Origin: Bacillus sp. REN10
GTDB taxonomy: Bacteria > Bacillota > Bacilli > Bacillales > Domibacillaceae
Length of the DNA stretch: 64,000 bases
Assembly (NCBI RefSeq): GCF_016820555.1
Contig: NZ_JADHDW010000003.1
Span: 1 to 64,000 of the forward strand
Direction of reading: 5' to 3'
The translations under genes and the position numbers were made by a program. This document shows, in pieces, positions 7,739 through 16,604 of the stretch (position 1 is the first letter of the stretch; every line of letters starts with the position of its first letter). The notes below the pieces were generated by a model that was not told the DNA's origin, did no database searches, and was given only the letters and a program-made list of their open reading frames with translations.

Positions 7739-9748
7739 ATGTTTGATAAAGTAGATCAACAGGCAGTGAATACTATTCGCACACTTTCAATTGATGCAAT
7801 TGAAAAGGCTAATTCTGGCCACCCAGGTTTGCCAATGGGAGCGGCACCGATGGCCTATACTCTTTGGAGCCGTTTTTTAAATCATAACCCTAAAAATTCA
7901 AAGTGGTTTAATCGTGATCGTTTTGTATTATCAGCTGGTCATGGCTCCATGCTATTATACAGCTTGCTTCATCTATCCGGTTATGATCTTTCCATGGAAG
8001 AGATTAAAAACTTCCGTCAGTGGGGAAGTAAAACGCCGGGGCATCCAGAGTATGGTCATACAGACGGGGTAGAAGCAACGACAGGTCCTCTTGGACAAGG
8101 AATTGCGATGGCAGTAGGAATGGCCATGGCTGAACGTCATTTAGCAGCTGTTTACAATAAAGAGGACATGGAAATTATCAATCATTATACATACACATTA
8201 TGTGGAGATGGTGATTTAATGGAAGGTGTTGCGTCAGAGGCGGCATCTTTAGCAGGGCATTTGAAATTAGGACGCTTAGTTGTATTGTACGATTCCAACG
8301 ATATTTCTCTTGATGGGGATCTGGATAAATCGTTCTCAGAAAGTGTAAAAGGCCGATTTGAATCATATGGATGGCAATATTTACGAGTGGAAGATGGGAA
8401 TGATATGGAGGAGGTTGCCAAAGCAATAGAGGCAGCTCAAAAAGATACAGATCGTCCATCTATCATTGAAGTTAAGACAGTTATTGGTTATGGTTCGCCA
8501 AATAAATCAGGTAAATCAGATGTTCACGGCGCTCCGTTAGGCGAGGATGAGCGGAAATTAACAAAAGAGGCTTACCAATGGACGTTTGAAGAAGATTTTT
8601 ATGTGCCTGATGAAGTGTATAATCGTTTTGAAGAAATGATTGTTCAGCCAGGACAAACGAAAGAAAATGAGTGGAATCAGTTATTCGAACAATATAAAAA
8701 TCAGCATCCTGAACTTGGCAAACAGCTAGAACTTGCTATTAAAGGAGAGTTAGCAGAAGGTTGGGAAAAGGATATTCCTGTTTATGAAGAAGGAACGAGC
8801 ATTGCTAGCCGCTCTTCTTCTAGCGAAGTCATTAACGCGATTGCTAATAACCTTCCGACTTTTATTGGCGGTTCTGCTGACCTTGCCGGCTCGAATAAAA
8901 CAATGATCAAGAAAGCAGAAGATTTCTCTGCTACTTCCTATGAAGGACGCAATATTTGGTTCGGTGTTCGCGAATTTGCGATGGGAGCGGCAATGAATGG
9001 AATGGCGCTTCATGGAGGTCTTCAAGTATTCGGTGGAACATTCTTTGTTTTCTCTGACTACTTACGTCCAGCGATACGTTTAGCTGCTTTAATGGGTCTC
9101 CCTGTTTCTTACGTGTTTACTCATGATAGTATTGCAGTAGGGGAAGATGGACCTACGCATGAGCCGATTGAGCAACTTTCATCGTTGCGCTCGATGCCTA
9201 ACTTAAACGTATTACGTCCGGCAGACGGGAATGAAACAGCGGCCGCTTGGAAAATCGCACTGACATCTAAATCTACACCTTCTGTACTCGTGCTAACTCG
9301 TCAAAACTTACCGACTATTAAAGGGACAGCTCAAACAGCAGAAGAAGGAGTAGCGAAAGGGGCTTATATCATTTCTGCCTCTGAGAAAGAAACTCCTGAT
9401 CTTCTTCTTTTAGCAACAGGTTCCGAGGTTGGCCTAGCGGTTGAAGCGCAACAAGCTTTACTTCAAGAGGGAATTCACGCTTCAGTTATTAGCATGCCTT
9501 CATGGAAGTTATTCGAACAGCAATCAGAAGAGTATAAACGTTCGGTGCTTCCGAAATCTGTTAAAAAGCGTCTTGCGATTGAAATGGGTGCTTCTTTAGG
9601 TTGGGAGCGTTACACTGGCGATGAAGGTGATATTATCGCTATTGATCAATTTGGTGCTTCTGCTCCGGGCGAGTTAGTGATGAAAGAATATGGCTTCACT
9701 GTTGACAATGTAGTTTCACGCGCTAAATTATTATTAGAAAATGAATAA
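7739..9748 (+). CDS. tkt: Transketolase
   Basis: Thiamine diphosphate enzyme of the pentose phosphate pathway; it moves two-carbon units between sugar phosphates in the cytosol. ATG 7739, behind GAAAGGA, gives 669 residues (B. subtilis 667); ATG 7730 would be too close to the ribosome binding site. Visible motifs are GHPG near the N-terminus, the ThDP/Mg motif GDGDLMEG followed by an Asn in [11 protein letters not shown], the pyrimidine-binding Glu in FGVREFAMG, and [16 protein letters not shown] with its conserved His. It lies between ynzC and sirA as in B. subtilis and is transcribed separately, with terminators on both sides. A TATAAT lies at 7692-7697, but no good -35 is at the right distance. 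Confidence 0.96.
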   Translation: MFDKVDQQAVNTIRTLSIDAIEKANSGHPGLPMGAAPMAYTLWSRFLNHNPKNSKWFNRDRFVLSAGHGSMLLYSLLHLSGYDLSMEEIKNFRQWGSKTPGHPEYGHTDGVEATTGPLGQGIAMAVGMAMAERHLAAVYNKEDMEIINHYTYTLCGDGDLMEGVASEAASLAGHLKLGRLVVLYDSNDISLDGDLDKSFSESVKGRFESYGWQYLRVEDGNDMEEVAKAIEAAQKDTDRPSIIEVKTVIGYGSPNKSGKSDVHGAPLGEDERKLTKEAYQWTFEEDFYVPDEVYNRFEEMIVQPGQTKENEWNQLFEQYKNQHPELGKQLELAIKGELAEGWEKDIPVYEEGTSIASRSSSSEVINAIANNLPTFIGGSADLAGSNKTMIKKAEDFSATSYEGRNIWFGVREFAMGAAMNGMALHGGLQVFGGTFFVFSDYLRPAIRLAALMGLPVSYVFTHDSIAVGEDGPTHEPIEQLSSLRSMPNLNVLRPADGNETAAAWKIALTSKSTPSVLVLTRQNLPTIKGTAQTAEEGVAKGAYIISASEKETPDLLLLATGSEVGLAVEAQQALLQEGIHASVISMPSWKLFEQQSEEYKRSVLPKSVKKRLAIEMGASLGWERYTGDEGDIIAIDQFGASAPGELVMKEYGFTVDNVVSRAKLLLENE

Positions 9749-9753
9749 GCTAC

Positions 9754-9785
9754 AGCCAACTCCTGTATAAGGGGTTGGCTTTTTT
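9754..9785 (+). terminator. Terminator of tkt
   Basis: AGCCAACTCC and GGGGTTGGCT form a 10-bp stem followed by six T. Confidence 0.85.
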
Positions 9786-9845
9786 ACTTTGTTAAACCAT
9801 AATGTTGCTACTTGAACAGAGTTATTCTTTAAATAGAATAGCCGA

Positions 9846-9911
9846 ATCGACAAAACTAGTGGTGTTTTTTTTCAAGCTTCAACAAGTTTACGTTTAGTTA
9901 TTGACTATAAT
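9846..9911 (+). promoter_or_regulatory. sirA promoter region with candidate Spo0A boxes
   Basis: TATAAT at 9906-9911 has no good -35 element. ATCGACAAA (9846-9854) is one base from the Spo0A box TTYGACAAA, and the weaker TTCAACAAG (9878-9886) overlaps the -35 position. B. subtilis sirA is activated by phosphorylated Spo0A, so this arrangement is expected. Confidence 0.5.
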
Positions 9912-9942
9912 TAGGATAAAAAGCTTGCAGGAGGTTCAATAG

Positions 9943-10389
9943 ATGAGAAGCTATCAAATTTACTGGATTACTGAAGAATTTGCTCATTATTTTTATGGAC
10001 GAGAACAAAATTTTTTTCAGCTATTTTTTGAAAGCTCCTGTGGGGAAAGTGAACAGCAACAAATTATTGAAAAACAAATTCAATACATTACAAACAAGTT
10101 TTTGATTTCTGAAGTGAGAGATTTGCTCTGGGAAGCTTTATCAGCAAGAAGTTGGTTTAATATACACAATGATCATTATTTTCAGATTGATCTCCCAAAT
10201 AATAAGGGACGAGCAGAATTGTTTGTTGATGAACAATGCTTATATTTACAGGCCTCGGGAAGCTATGAATCAGAAGCAATTTTTTTCCATGCACTGAAAA
10301 AAATGAACGCATATCTGTTTGCAGTTGACTTTAAAAGGAAAAATTATGGCTGGCTTGAGCCTATCAAGAAAGAAATCCTGTTTAGATGA
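9943..10389 (+). CDS. sirA: SirA, sporulation inhibitor of DNA replication
   Basis: In B. subtilis SirA binds domain I of DnaA at the onset of sporulation and prevents new rounds of replication. This protein has 148 residues, the usual length, with the family's N-terminal YWITEEFAHYFYGRE, central EKQIQYIT and C-terminal YGWLEPIKKEI stretches. No signal peptide or membrane segment is seen. The start follows AGGAGG. It sits between tkt and yneF as in B. subtilis, with candidate Spo0A boxes upstream. Its presence supports an endospore-forming host. Confidence 0.92.
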   Translation: MRSYQIYWITEEFAHYFYGREQNFFQLFFESSCGESEQQQIIEKQIQYITNKFLISEVRDLLWEALSARSWFNIHNDHYFQIDLPNNKGRAELFVDEQCLYLQASGSYESEAIFFHALKKMNAYLFAVDFKRKNYGWLEPIKKEILFR

Positions 10390-10469
10390 GGAAAATTTCT
10401 CTTTCATGTTGTATAATGACTTGTGGTTTAGTAAACTTTTAGTAGACAACATGAAGGAGGAAGTATTTT

Positions 10470-10685
10470 ATGTGGTATGTGCTAGTTGGAATTCTGGCTC
10501 TAGCGGCTGGAGTTGCAATTGGGTTTTTCATTGCTCGTAAGTACATGATGGATTACTTGAAGAAAAACCCACCAATTAATGAACAAATGCTACGCATAAT
10601 GATGATGCAAATGGGACAAAAACCATCCCAAAAGAAGATAAATCAAATGATGGCGCAAATGAACAAGCATATGGATGGGAAGTGA
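10470..10685 (+). CDS. yneF: YneF, UPF0154 membrane protein
   Basis: A 71-residue protein with one membrane segment (about residues 3-23), the conserved [20 protein letters not shown] and a Met-rich helix with [11 protein letters not shown]. It matches B. subtilis YneF (72 residues) almost throughout. The start follows AAGGAGG. It has its own TATAAT just upstream and a strong terminator downstream. Its role is unknown; it is widely conserved in Bacilli. Confidence 0.93.
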   Translation: MWYVLVGILALAAGVAIGFFIARKYMMDYLKKNPPINEQMLRIMMMQMGQKPSQKKINQMMAQMNKHMDGK

Positions 10686-10996
10686 TTCAGAGTCATTTCA
10701 ATGATTTTCACAAGGAGGACTGAATGCTCCTAGAAACTCTTGAAATTATAATTGAGTTTACTTTTCATGCTTAAAACGCTTCTTTTCTATGTATTGTATA
10801 GAAGAGAAGCGTTTTTTTATTGGTAGGAGATGGATCATTTACAAATGCGGTGATACATGCATACTATCAATAAAATAAATTCGAAATTATCAATTATAAA
10901 AATAATCAATAAATGCCTAAAGCTGTATAAATTAATATCATATATATGGTAACAGAAATACTTTAAAGATAATTATATGCAGGAGGAAAATGTATA
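10686..10996. other. Intergenic stretch: yneF terminator and start of the insertion
   Basis: The stretch holds the yneF terminator at 10773-10817 and then about 180 AT-rich bases leading to the tail-spike-like gene. No coding frame or RNA is evident. Confidence 0.5.
10773..10817 (+). terminator. Terminator of yneF
   Basis: A long stem (AAACGCTTCTTTTCTAT and a near-complement) around a seven-base loop, followed by seven T. Confidence 0.85.
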
Positions 10997-12556
10997 ATGC
11001 CGAAAAAAATAAGTGAAGATATGATGGATCCGAACTTTGTTAAAAAAGTGAATGATACCGTTGAGTATTTGGATGATGTTTCAATTAATATAAAAAAATT
11101 CGGAGTTGTTGGAGATGGTATTATTGATGATACAAACGCGTTACAAGCAGCATTTGATTACTCATCTATCCATAAAGCTAAAGTCTTTAATGGAGATAAA
11201 AATGCTGTTTTTAGAATCACTTCACCACTTTATATTCAATCACATGCAAATATTGATCTTGGCCATGCTGAAATTAGAAAAGTGAATAACAAAAAAGGTG
11301 AGGGTTCAAATCTTTTTTTTACAGCTGAAGGAATCATCGATTATTACACTGTTGATGCTCATATGATTATAAAACATCAAGATAATGAATATGCAGAAAA
11401 TGTAAAAATTAAAAATGTGTATTTTGGATCAAAGCACACAAATCAATGGCATGAATATGGTATTTTTGCGCCTAGACTGACTAACTCAGAAATGGATAGT
11501 ATTAAAGGTGAAGCGTATAAGTTCAATACTTTAGTTAAAGGCTTTACATGGTGGTTGATACCGACATTGGATAACCTCAGACAGGATGGAGGCTTTTGTG
11601 TTTTTCATTTAGATGACGATGGATCAGGGGCTGGTGGATCAACTTCTATTCACTCAAAACAGATTGTTGGTACTGATATGAAAAACTGTCTAAAAATTTT
11701 CGGGTTGTCATATTCTGTATTTGATGTTCCTTTGGTGGATTATTCTAGGGAAGAAGCTTTTTATATAGAATCATCTGAAAGTCTTATTTTTAATTCTCCA
11801 TCGGCAGAATGGCTTAACTCTGGTGAATTTCTGGTTATGACAAATTCAAAGGTGGTAATTAATAGTCCTAGAGCTACTGAGATAAAAGGGTCGGATATTA
11901 AAGAAACGTACCTACTGTCTATTGACAATGGAAGTTCTTTAGTGATGAATGGTGGCATTTTTAAAGACTATATTTCAGGGAATTATGCTGTAAACTTACC
12001 TCTTGTAGTAAACAATGATTCTCATGTAACATTAAACCAAACCATCCTTCCTAGTAATGGAAATTTATATAATCCTCTTACTGGCGGATCAACGGTCACA
12101 GAAATCAATTCTAACGGGATAAGTGTAAAAAATTCAGAAGGAAAAGGAATAATAATTAATGGTAGGAAGATTTTTTTTGAATCGGACATTCCGACAAGTG
12201 GTGAATATGCACTCGGCGATGTGGTCATCAACTTATCTCCACAAAAGCATGGCGTCGGTTCGTGGGTATGCTTAGAGGCTGGAAGCCCTGGTAAATGGGG
12301 AGTTTTATCAATTATAAAAAGCGAGAAATCAGGTACTTCTTATTTGAGTGGTAATAGTATTCAAAAGACGTATAGTATACCACATGGGCTAGGAGAAGTA
12401 CCTAATGTTGCGTTTGTACAGCCAAGTAATGCAGTAGCAGGTGAAGCAAAAATCAATTATATTACTTATAATGAAAAGAATTTGATCATCAATTTTTTAA
12501 ATGCACCTAAAACGGGAACGAATAATGTAAAAGTTCACTGGAAAGTGGAGGGGTAA
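10997..12556 (+). CDS. Phage tail-spike-like right-handed beta-helix protein
   Basis: A 519-residue protein. Residues about 31-60 carry the pectate lyase superfamily opening seen in phage tail spikes and appendages (FGVVGDGIIDDTNALQAAF), followed by a long beta-strand-rich region typical of a right-handed beta-helix. The C-terminal 90 residues (YSIPHGLGEVPNVAFVQPSN onwards) resemble the small receptor-binding domains at the end of phage tail proteins. No signal peptide, membrane segment or other phage structural gene is present, so it is a lone cargo gene. It interrupts the yneF-ccdA order known from B. subtilis. The start follows AGGAGG and a terminator follows the stop. A spore-surface or carbohydrate-processing role is possible; the substrate is not predictable. 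Confidence 0.75.
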   Translation: MPKKISEDMMDPNFVKKVNDTVEYLDDVSINIKKFGVVGDGIIDDTNALQAAFDYSSIHKAKVFNGDKNAVFRITSPLYIQSHANIDLGHAEIRKVNNKKGEGSNLFFTAEGIIDYYTVDAHMIIKHQDNEYAENVKIKNVYFGSKHTNQWHEYGIFAPRLTNSEMDSIKGEAYKFNTLVKGFTWWLIPTLDNLRQDGGFCVFHLDDDGSGAGGSTSIHSKQIVGTDMKNCLKIFGLSYSVFDVPLVDYSREEAFYIESSESLIFNSPSAEWLNSGEFLVMTNSKVVINSPRATEIKGSDIKETYLLSIDNGSSLVMNGGIFKDYISGNYAVNLPLVVNNDSHVTLNQTILPSNGNLYNPLTGGSTVTEINSNGISVKNSEGKGIIINGRKIFFESDIPTSGEYALGDVVINLSPQKHGVGSWVCLEAGSPGKWGVLSIIKSEKSGTSYLSGNSIQKTYSIPHGLGEVPNVAFVQPSNAVAGEAKINYITYNEKNLIINFLNAPKTGTNNVKVHWKVEG

Positions 12557-12584
12557 GCAGTGTGACTTTTGGCTTGTTATGCTA

Positions 12585-12620
12585 AAAAAGAGCAAATAGA
12601 AAAAGAGTTTGCTCTTTTTA
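12585..12620 (+). terminator. Terminator after the beta-helix gene
   Basis: AAAAAGAGCAAA and TTTGCTCTTTTT form a perfect 12-bp stem. The symmetric A and T runs could let it work in both directions, also ending the minus-strand Spo0E gene. Confidence 0.75.
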
Positions 12621-12707
12621 ATTTTAGCTCTTGGTTTGATAAGAAAAGGTGAGGGCTGAAATTGTTAAGCCTTATAAAGAATATGGGCTTTCTTTGTTTT
12701 TGGATAA

Positions 12708-12911
12708 TTAGGTCAACGGTTTATTTTTATCGACTAAAGGTTGAATATAATTACGATCATAATCATTTAATAACGTATCTAGTTCTTGGCTGTATTGAAT
12801 CGCTAATGGAGAATTTAATCCGTAAATGGATACAATGTCTAATAATTCTAGGCGTTTTTTTTCTATTGTATCTAATAAATGTTCTTTAGACACTCCGGTA
12901 AATCCTTTCAT
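12708..12911 (-). CDS. Spo0E-family aspartyl-phosphate phosphatase
   Basis: A small helical protein of the Spo0E family, whose members dephosphorylate Spo0A~P and delay sporulation. The family signature SQELDTLLNDY is at residues about 41-51, preceded by an amphipathic helix (LLDTIEKKRLELLDIVSIYG). The frame opens at ATG 12911 (67 residues), but a GTG at 12893 has the better-placed AAAGGA and gives 61 residues. The gene faces the beta-helix gene within the same insertion and has its own promoter. The short plus-strand frame across this gene is not credible. Confidence 0.8.
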   Translation of the reverse strand: MKGFTGVSKEHLLDTIEKKRLELLDIVSIYGLNSPLAIQYSQELDTLLNDYDRNYIQPLVDKNKPLT

Positions 12912-12935
12912 GATTGTATTTAATGGATTATTGAT

Positions 12936-12964
12936 AGTATAACCAATTTTTTTCTTTTTTTCAA
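12936..12964 (-). promoter_or_regulatory. Promoter of the Spo0E-family gene
   Basis: On the minus strand, TTGAAA (12959-12964), a 17-base A-rich spacer and TATACT (12936-12941). Confidence 0.6.
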
Positions 12965-13108
12965 AAAATTCTTCTTCCGCTATTTTCTTTGTCTGAATAA
13001 GATCATTAGGAGGGGAGGTTGTTATTTGTCACAAAGTATTCATAAATTATTTTTTCGCGTATCTTTAAAAACTTTGTTACAATAGCAAAAGAAAGGCGGG
13101 GGGTCTTT

Positions 13109-13816
13109 ATGAGTGATGTCAATATTTTTATAGCCTTCGGGGCTGGGTTTTTAAGTTTTATTTCACCTTGCTGCTTACCACTTTATCCAGCATTTTTATC
13201 ATACATAACGGGAATGAGTGTAAATGAAGTAAAAAATGATAATGCGATGCTCCAAAGAAGAAGCATGCTGCACACTCTCTTCTTTTTACTAGGTTTTTCT
13301 ATTATTTTTATTGCGCTCGGCTTTACTAGTTCTTTTATTGGGAATATTTTGTTTCAGTATCAAGATTTAATTCGCCAAATGGGCGCGATATTTATTGTCT
13401 TTTTTGGTTTAGTCGTAACAGGTATTTTGCAGCCTAAATTTATGATGACGGATCGTCGGATAGAGTTTAAAAATCGGCCGAGCGGTTATTTAGGATCTGT
13501 ATTGATTGGGCTTGCTTTTGCGGCAGGATGGACTCCTTGTACAGGGCCGATATTACTATCTGTATTTACCCTTGCAGCATCCAATCCAGGTTCTGGTTTG
13601 CTTTATATGCTTGCTTATACACTTGGATTTGCTATTCCCTTTTTTGTACTTTCTTTCTTTATTGGCCGTATGAAGTGGATTCGTACGCATAGTGCGAAAA
13701 TTGTGAAAGTGGGCGGCTATGTTATGATCATCATGGGGATTGTTCTATTTTTCAACTGGATGACGAAGATTATTTCGCTGTTAAGTCCGATTTTTGGAGA
13801 TTTTACTGGGTTCTAA
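13109..13816 (+). CDS. ccdA: CcdA, thiol-disulfide transmembrane electron carrier
   Basis: Passes reducing equivalents from cytosolic thioredoxin across the membrane to extracytoplasmic thiol proteins needed for cytochrome c assembly and spore cortex formation. The protein has 235 residues and six predicted membrane segments. The redox Cys pair of the family is seen at Cys21/Cys22 (FISPCCLP) and Cys144 (GWTPCTGP). The start follows AAAGGCGGGGGG. It is followed by yneI and ccdC as in B. subtilis. The insertion upstream separates it from yneF. Confidence 0.95.
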   Translation: MSDVNIFIAFGAGFLSFISPCCLPLYPAFLSYITGMSVNEVKNDNAMLQRRSMLHTLFFLLGFSIIFIALGFTSSFIGNILFQYQDLIRQMGAIFIVFFGLVVTGILQPKFMMTDRRIEFKNRPSGYLGSVLIGLAFAAGWTPCTGPILLSVFTLAASNPGSGLLYMLAYTLGFAIPFFVLSFFIGRMKWIRTHSAKIVKVGGYVMIIMGIVLFFNWMTKIISLLSPIFGDFTGF

Positions 13817-13858
13817 CAGGGCATATGAAATAGAGGTTAAAATTGGGGAGGAACGTAT

Positions 13859-14218
13859 GTGGCGAGTGTTTTGATTGTAGATGATACAAAGTTTATGAGA
13901 GCAACGTTAACAGACATGTTAGTCAAGTTGAATCATAATGTCATCGGTGAAGCTGAAAACGGAGCAGAAGCAGTGAGCTTATATCGAAAGCTACGGCCGG
14001 ATATCGTGACGATGGATATCACAATGCCTATTATGAATGGGATTGAAGCAACAAGTAAAATCAAAGCTGAATTTCCTGAAGCGAAAATTATTATATGTTC
14101 AGCGATGGGGCAGCAAAGAATGGTAATGGAGGCGATTGAGGCGGGAGCAAAGGATTTTGTGACTAAACCATTCGATGAAGCACGTGTAGATGAATCCTTG
14201 CGGCGCATACTAAGTTAA
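13859..14218 (+). CDS. yneI: YneI, single-domain CheY-like response regulator
   Basis: A 119-residue receiver domain with no output domain. Acidic pocket Asp8/Asp9, phosphoacceptor Asp53 (IVTMDITMP), Ser81 and Lys103 (VTKPF) are all present. The start is GTG 13859 behind GGGGAGG; the ATG two bases earlier is out of frame. In B. subtilis this gene (also called ccdB) lies between ccdA and ccdC but is not needed for cytochrome c synthesis. No partner kinase is adjacent. Confidence 0.93.
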   Translation: MASVLIVDDTKFMRATLTDMLVKLNHNVIGEAENGAEAVSLYRKLRPDIVTMDITMPIMNGIEATSKIKAEFPEAKIIICSAMGQQRMVMEAIEAGAKDFVTKPFDEARVDESLRRILS

Positions 14219-14292
14219 ATCATTTGCGACGGTTTCGAATGATTCCGTTGCTAATATGGCTACTTATAAAATTTATTTTAGGATAAGGGTTG

Positions 14293-14763
14293 ATGAAGAT
14301 GTTATATGTAGCTTCATCTGTGTTCGCAGTTCTGATGGGAATTGGCGTGATTGTTATTCGAATGAAAGCTTCGAAGAAACCAACGTCCGTTAAAAAGATT
14401 ATTTTGCCTCCTGTATTTATGAGTACAGGGGCATTAATGTTTATTATTCCTGAATTCAGAGTGAGTTTAATGGAACTATTAGAAGCGATGATAGTAGGCA
14501 TGTTGTTTTCCATTTTATTAATTAAAACATCTAATTTTGAGATTCGAGATCAGCAAATTTATTTGAAACGTTCTAAAGCGTTTCCGATTATTTTAATTAG
14601 CTTGCTTATTATCCGGATTATTGGCAAAGGAATATTAAGTAGTTCGATTGATGTGGGCGAGCTAAGTGGCATGTTTTTTATTTTGGCCTTCTCCATGATC
14701 GTTCCTTGGCGTATTGCGATGTATATAAAATATCAAAAGTTAAGCCGAGAACTAGGTAAATAG
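14293..14763 (+). CDS. ccdC: CcdC (YneJ) membrane protein
   Basis: About 156 residues with four to five membrane segments and the conserved KKIILPPVFMSTGALMF, QIYLKRSKAF and GMFFILAFSMIVPWRIAMY stretches of the CcdC family. The start is uncertain: TTG 14290, ATG 14293 and ATG 14299 are all in frame near AAGGG, and 14299 has the best spacing. It is the third gene of the ccdA group. The B. subtilis product is not essential for cytochrome c, and its role is unknown. Confidence 0.9.
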   Translation: MKMLYVASSVFAVLMGIGVIVIRMKASKKPTSVKKIILPPVFMSTGALMFIIPEFRVSLMELLEAMIVGMLFSILLIKTSNFEIRDQQIYLKRSKAFPIILISLLIIRIIGKGILSSSIDVGELSGMFFILAFSMIVPWRIAMYIKYQKLSRELGK

Positions 14764-14812
14764 AATGAAAAGAACACGCAGAGAAAAAATTTCTGCGTGT
14801 TCTTTTCATTCT
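14762..14812. terminator. Bidirectional terminator between ccdC and yneK
   Basis: A perfect 21-bp inverted repeat (14762-14782 and 14792-14812) with a nine-base loop, lying between convergent genes. A-rich and T-rich segments are inside the stem, not after it. Confidence 0.65.
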
Positions 14813-14866
14813 GTTCAAATAAGCTCAAAATCCATTATCACATTTTAATGAGACAACATAATAAGA

Positions 14867-15292
14867 TTAAAACAAATGTTCATAGGGAGAGATATCAATG
14901 TTCATTTCGTCGAGTTTTTTTCGCAAAAACTTATGGTCTCGTTTTGGAGTCGCAATGATGTATCCGCGGATTACTAGGTCCTGTGTGACTTCTGTTGCCT
15001 TTTCTTTTAACGTGATCTCACCAATTTTTCCGGCAATTTTATGACGAGCAACATCGCGGAACAATTCAGGTACTGGGCTGACAAGCTCCTCTAGTAAGTC
15101 CTTTTCTTGCTGTTTCCATAAGTTTCTCGTTTGTGTTACATAGTATTCTTCCCAATCCATATCCGAAAAGCCATCTTCTTTTGGAAAGCGTTTTAAAAAT
15201 TTTCTAAACATAAAGAAGCCACCAATAGCAAAGCTTCCCATTAATATAACGACCCAGAATAAAATAAAATAAGAAAACCAGCCTTCTAGCAT
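14867..15292 (-). CDS. yneK: YneK, DUF2621 membrane protein
   Basis: A 141-residue protein with one membrane segment (about residues 5-27) followed by a conserved FRKFLKRFPKEDG and a cytosolic helical domain (VPELFRDVARHKIAGKIGE, then GYIIATPKRDHKFLRKKL). ATG 15292 follows GGAGG and matches the B. subtilis start; seven upstream codons are not needed. It is convergent with ccdC, as in B. subtilis. Function unknown. The cotM gene that follows in B. subtilis is absent here and sbcDC takes its place. Confidence 0.92.
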   Translation of the reverse strand: MLEGWFSYFILFWVVILMGSFAIGGFFMFRKFLKRFPKEDGFSDMDWEEYYVTQTRNLWKQQEKDLLEELVSPVPELFRDVARHKIAGKIGEITLKEKATEVTQDLVIRGYIIATPKRDHKFLRKKLDEMNIDISPYEHLF

Positions 15293-15458
15293 TATGCAAC
15301 CTCCAACTATCACTTACTTTCGTTACTATTATAGACAATTGATGGAGGTGAAACAATAGATAAACAGTAGGTGCGGAGCTGTTTGCATTTTGTTCATTTG
15401 CATTCATTCAATAATTCGTTACTATTAAATATACAGATTATGATAGAGGTGAGACAAG

Positions 15459-16604
15459 GTGAAGTTTATTCATACAGCGGATTGGCACTTAGGAAAGCTC
15501 GTTCACGGGGTATATATGACGACTGAACAAAGAGAGGTGCTTAGGCAATTTGTTGCTGTTGTTGAGCAAGAAAAACCGGATGCTGTCGTCATTGCTGGGG
15601 ATTTGTATGATCGTTCCGTTCCGCCGACAGAAGCGGTAGAGTTGCTGAATGAGGTCATGTTTCAAATCAATGTGGAGCTTAAGACACCGATTGTGGCGAT
15701 TGCGGGAAATCATGATAGTGCTGAGCGGCTTTCTTTCGGTGCTTCGTGGTTTAAACAGAGTAGCTTTTATTTAAAAGGAAAGCTTGATCAAGATTTTGCA
15801 CCTGTATCGATCAATGGCGTAAATTTTTACTGCATCCCTTATGCAGAACCTGGAGTCGTTCGCGAATTGTTAGGTGATGATTCGATTCAGTCTCATCAAC
15901 AAGCAATGAAGGCAATTATTGAAAAAATAGAAGAAGAGATGAACAAGAAAGAGATTAACGTATTTGTCGGTCATGCGTTTGTTCTTGGCGGTCAAACGAG
16001 TGACTCGGAACGAACGTTGTCTGTCGGTGGTTCAGGTTGTGTCAGTATCGATTTATTTGAGCCTTTTCATTATACAGCCCTTGGTCATTTACATAGTCCT
16101 TATGCGATTAAACATGATACGGTTCGCTATTCTGGTTCTCTATTAAAATACTCTTTTTCCGAAGTGAAACAGCGGAAAAGCATTTCGATTGTTGAGATTA
16201 CAGATGGAGGAAAAGTGACGATTGAAGAGCGAACTCTCACGCCGAAAAGAGATATGCGTGAAATAGAAGGAACGCTTGAAGAACTGCTGGACCCAAGTCG
16301 TATTCAAAATGAGAAAGTGGAAGATTATTTAAAAGTTACCTTGCTAGACAAGGGGGCGTTGATTGATCCGATGAACAAATTGAGACAAGTATACCCAAAC
16401 GTCTTACATCTCGATCGGAAAATCGAGCTTACTGATCAAAAAAAGAAACAAAATTATACTTCGGTGCGTGATGAAAAGAAAACTGAACTCGATCTTTTCG
16501 CAGACTTTTACACCCAAATGACGACGGAGCCATTCACAACAGATAAGGAGAAAGTAATGAGAAAGCTAATCCAGGAGGTCAAATTGGAGGTTGAGCAAAC
16601 ATGA
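15459..16604 (+). CDS. sbcD: SbcD, nuclease subunit of SbcCD
   Basis: Mn-dependent 3'-5' exonuclease and hairpin endonuclease subunit that works with SbcC. The protein has 381 residues, with phosphoesterase motifs in order: DWHLGK (about residues 8-13), GDLYDR (about 48-53), GNHDS (about 86-90), GHAF and GHLHSPY. All metal ligands are visible. The start is GTG 15459 behind GAGGTGAGA. It overlaps sbcC by four bases (ATGA), so the two subunits are translationally coupled. In B. subtilis sbcD lies elsewhere, next to addAB, so this location differs. Confidence 0.95.
   Translation: MKFIHTADWHLGKLVHGVYMTTEQREVLRQFVAVVEQEKPDAVVIAGDLYDRSVPPTEAVELLNEVMFQINVELKTPIVAIAGNHDSAERLSFGASWFKQSSFYLKGKLDQDFAPVSINGVNFYCIPYAEPGVVRELLGDDSIQSHQQAMKAIIEKIEEEMNKKEINVFVGHAFVLGGQTSDSERTLSVGGSGCVSIDLFEPFHYTALGHLHSPYAIKHDTVRYSGSLLKYSFSEVKQRKSISIVEITDGGKVTIEERTLTPKRDMREIEGTLEELLDPSRIQNEKVEDYLKVTLLDKGALIDPMNKLRQVYPNVLHLDRKIELTDQKKKQNYTSVRDEKKTELDLFADFYTQMTTEPFTTDKEKVMRKLIQEVKLEVEQT

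Noticed and set aside
7671-7740. A 22-codon frame (TTG start) upstream of tkt, possible leader peptide
   Set aside because: It overlaps the likely tkt promoter and has no supporting composition or regulatory codons.
12662-12889. A 75-codon plus-strand frame with hydrophobic stretches
   Set aside because: It is antisense to the Spo0E-family gene, which has the SQELD signature and a good promoter; the plus frame has no ribosome binding site.
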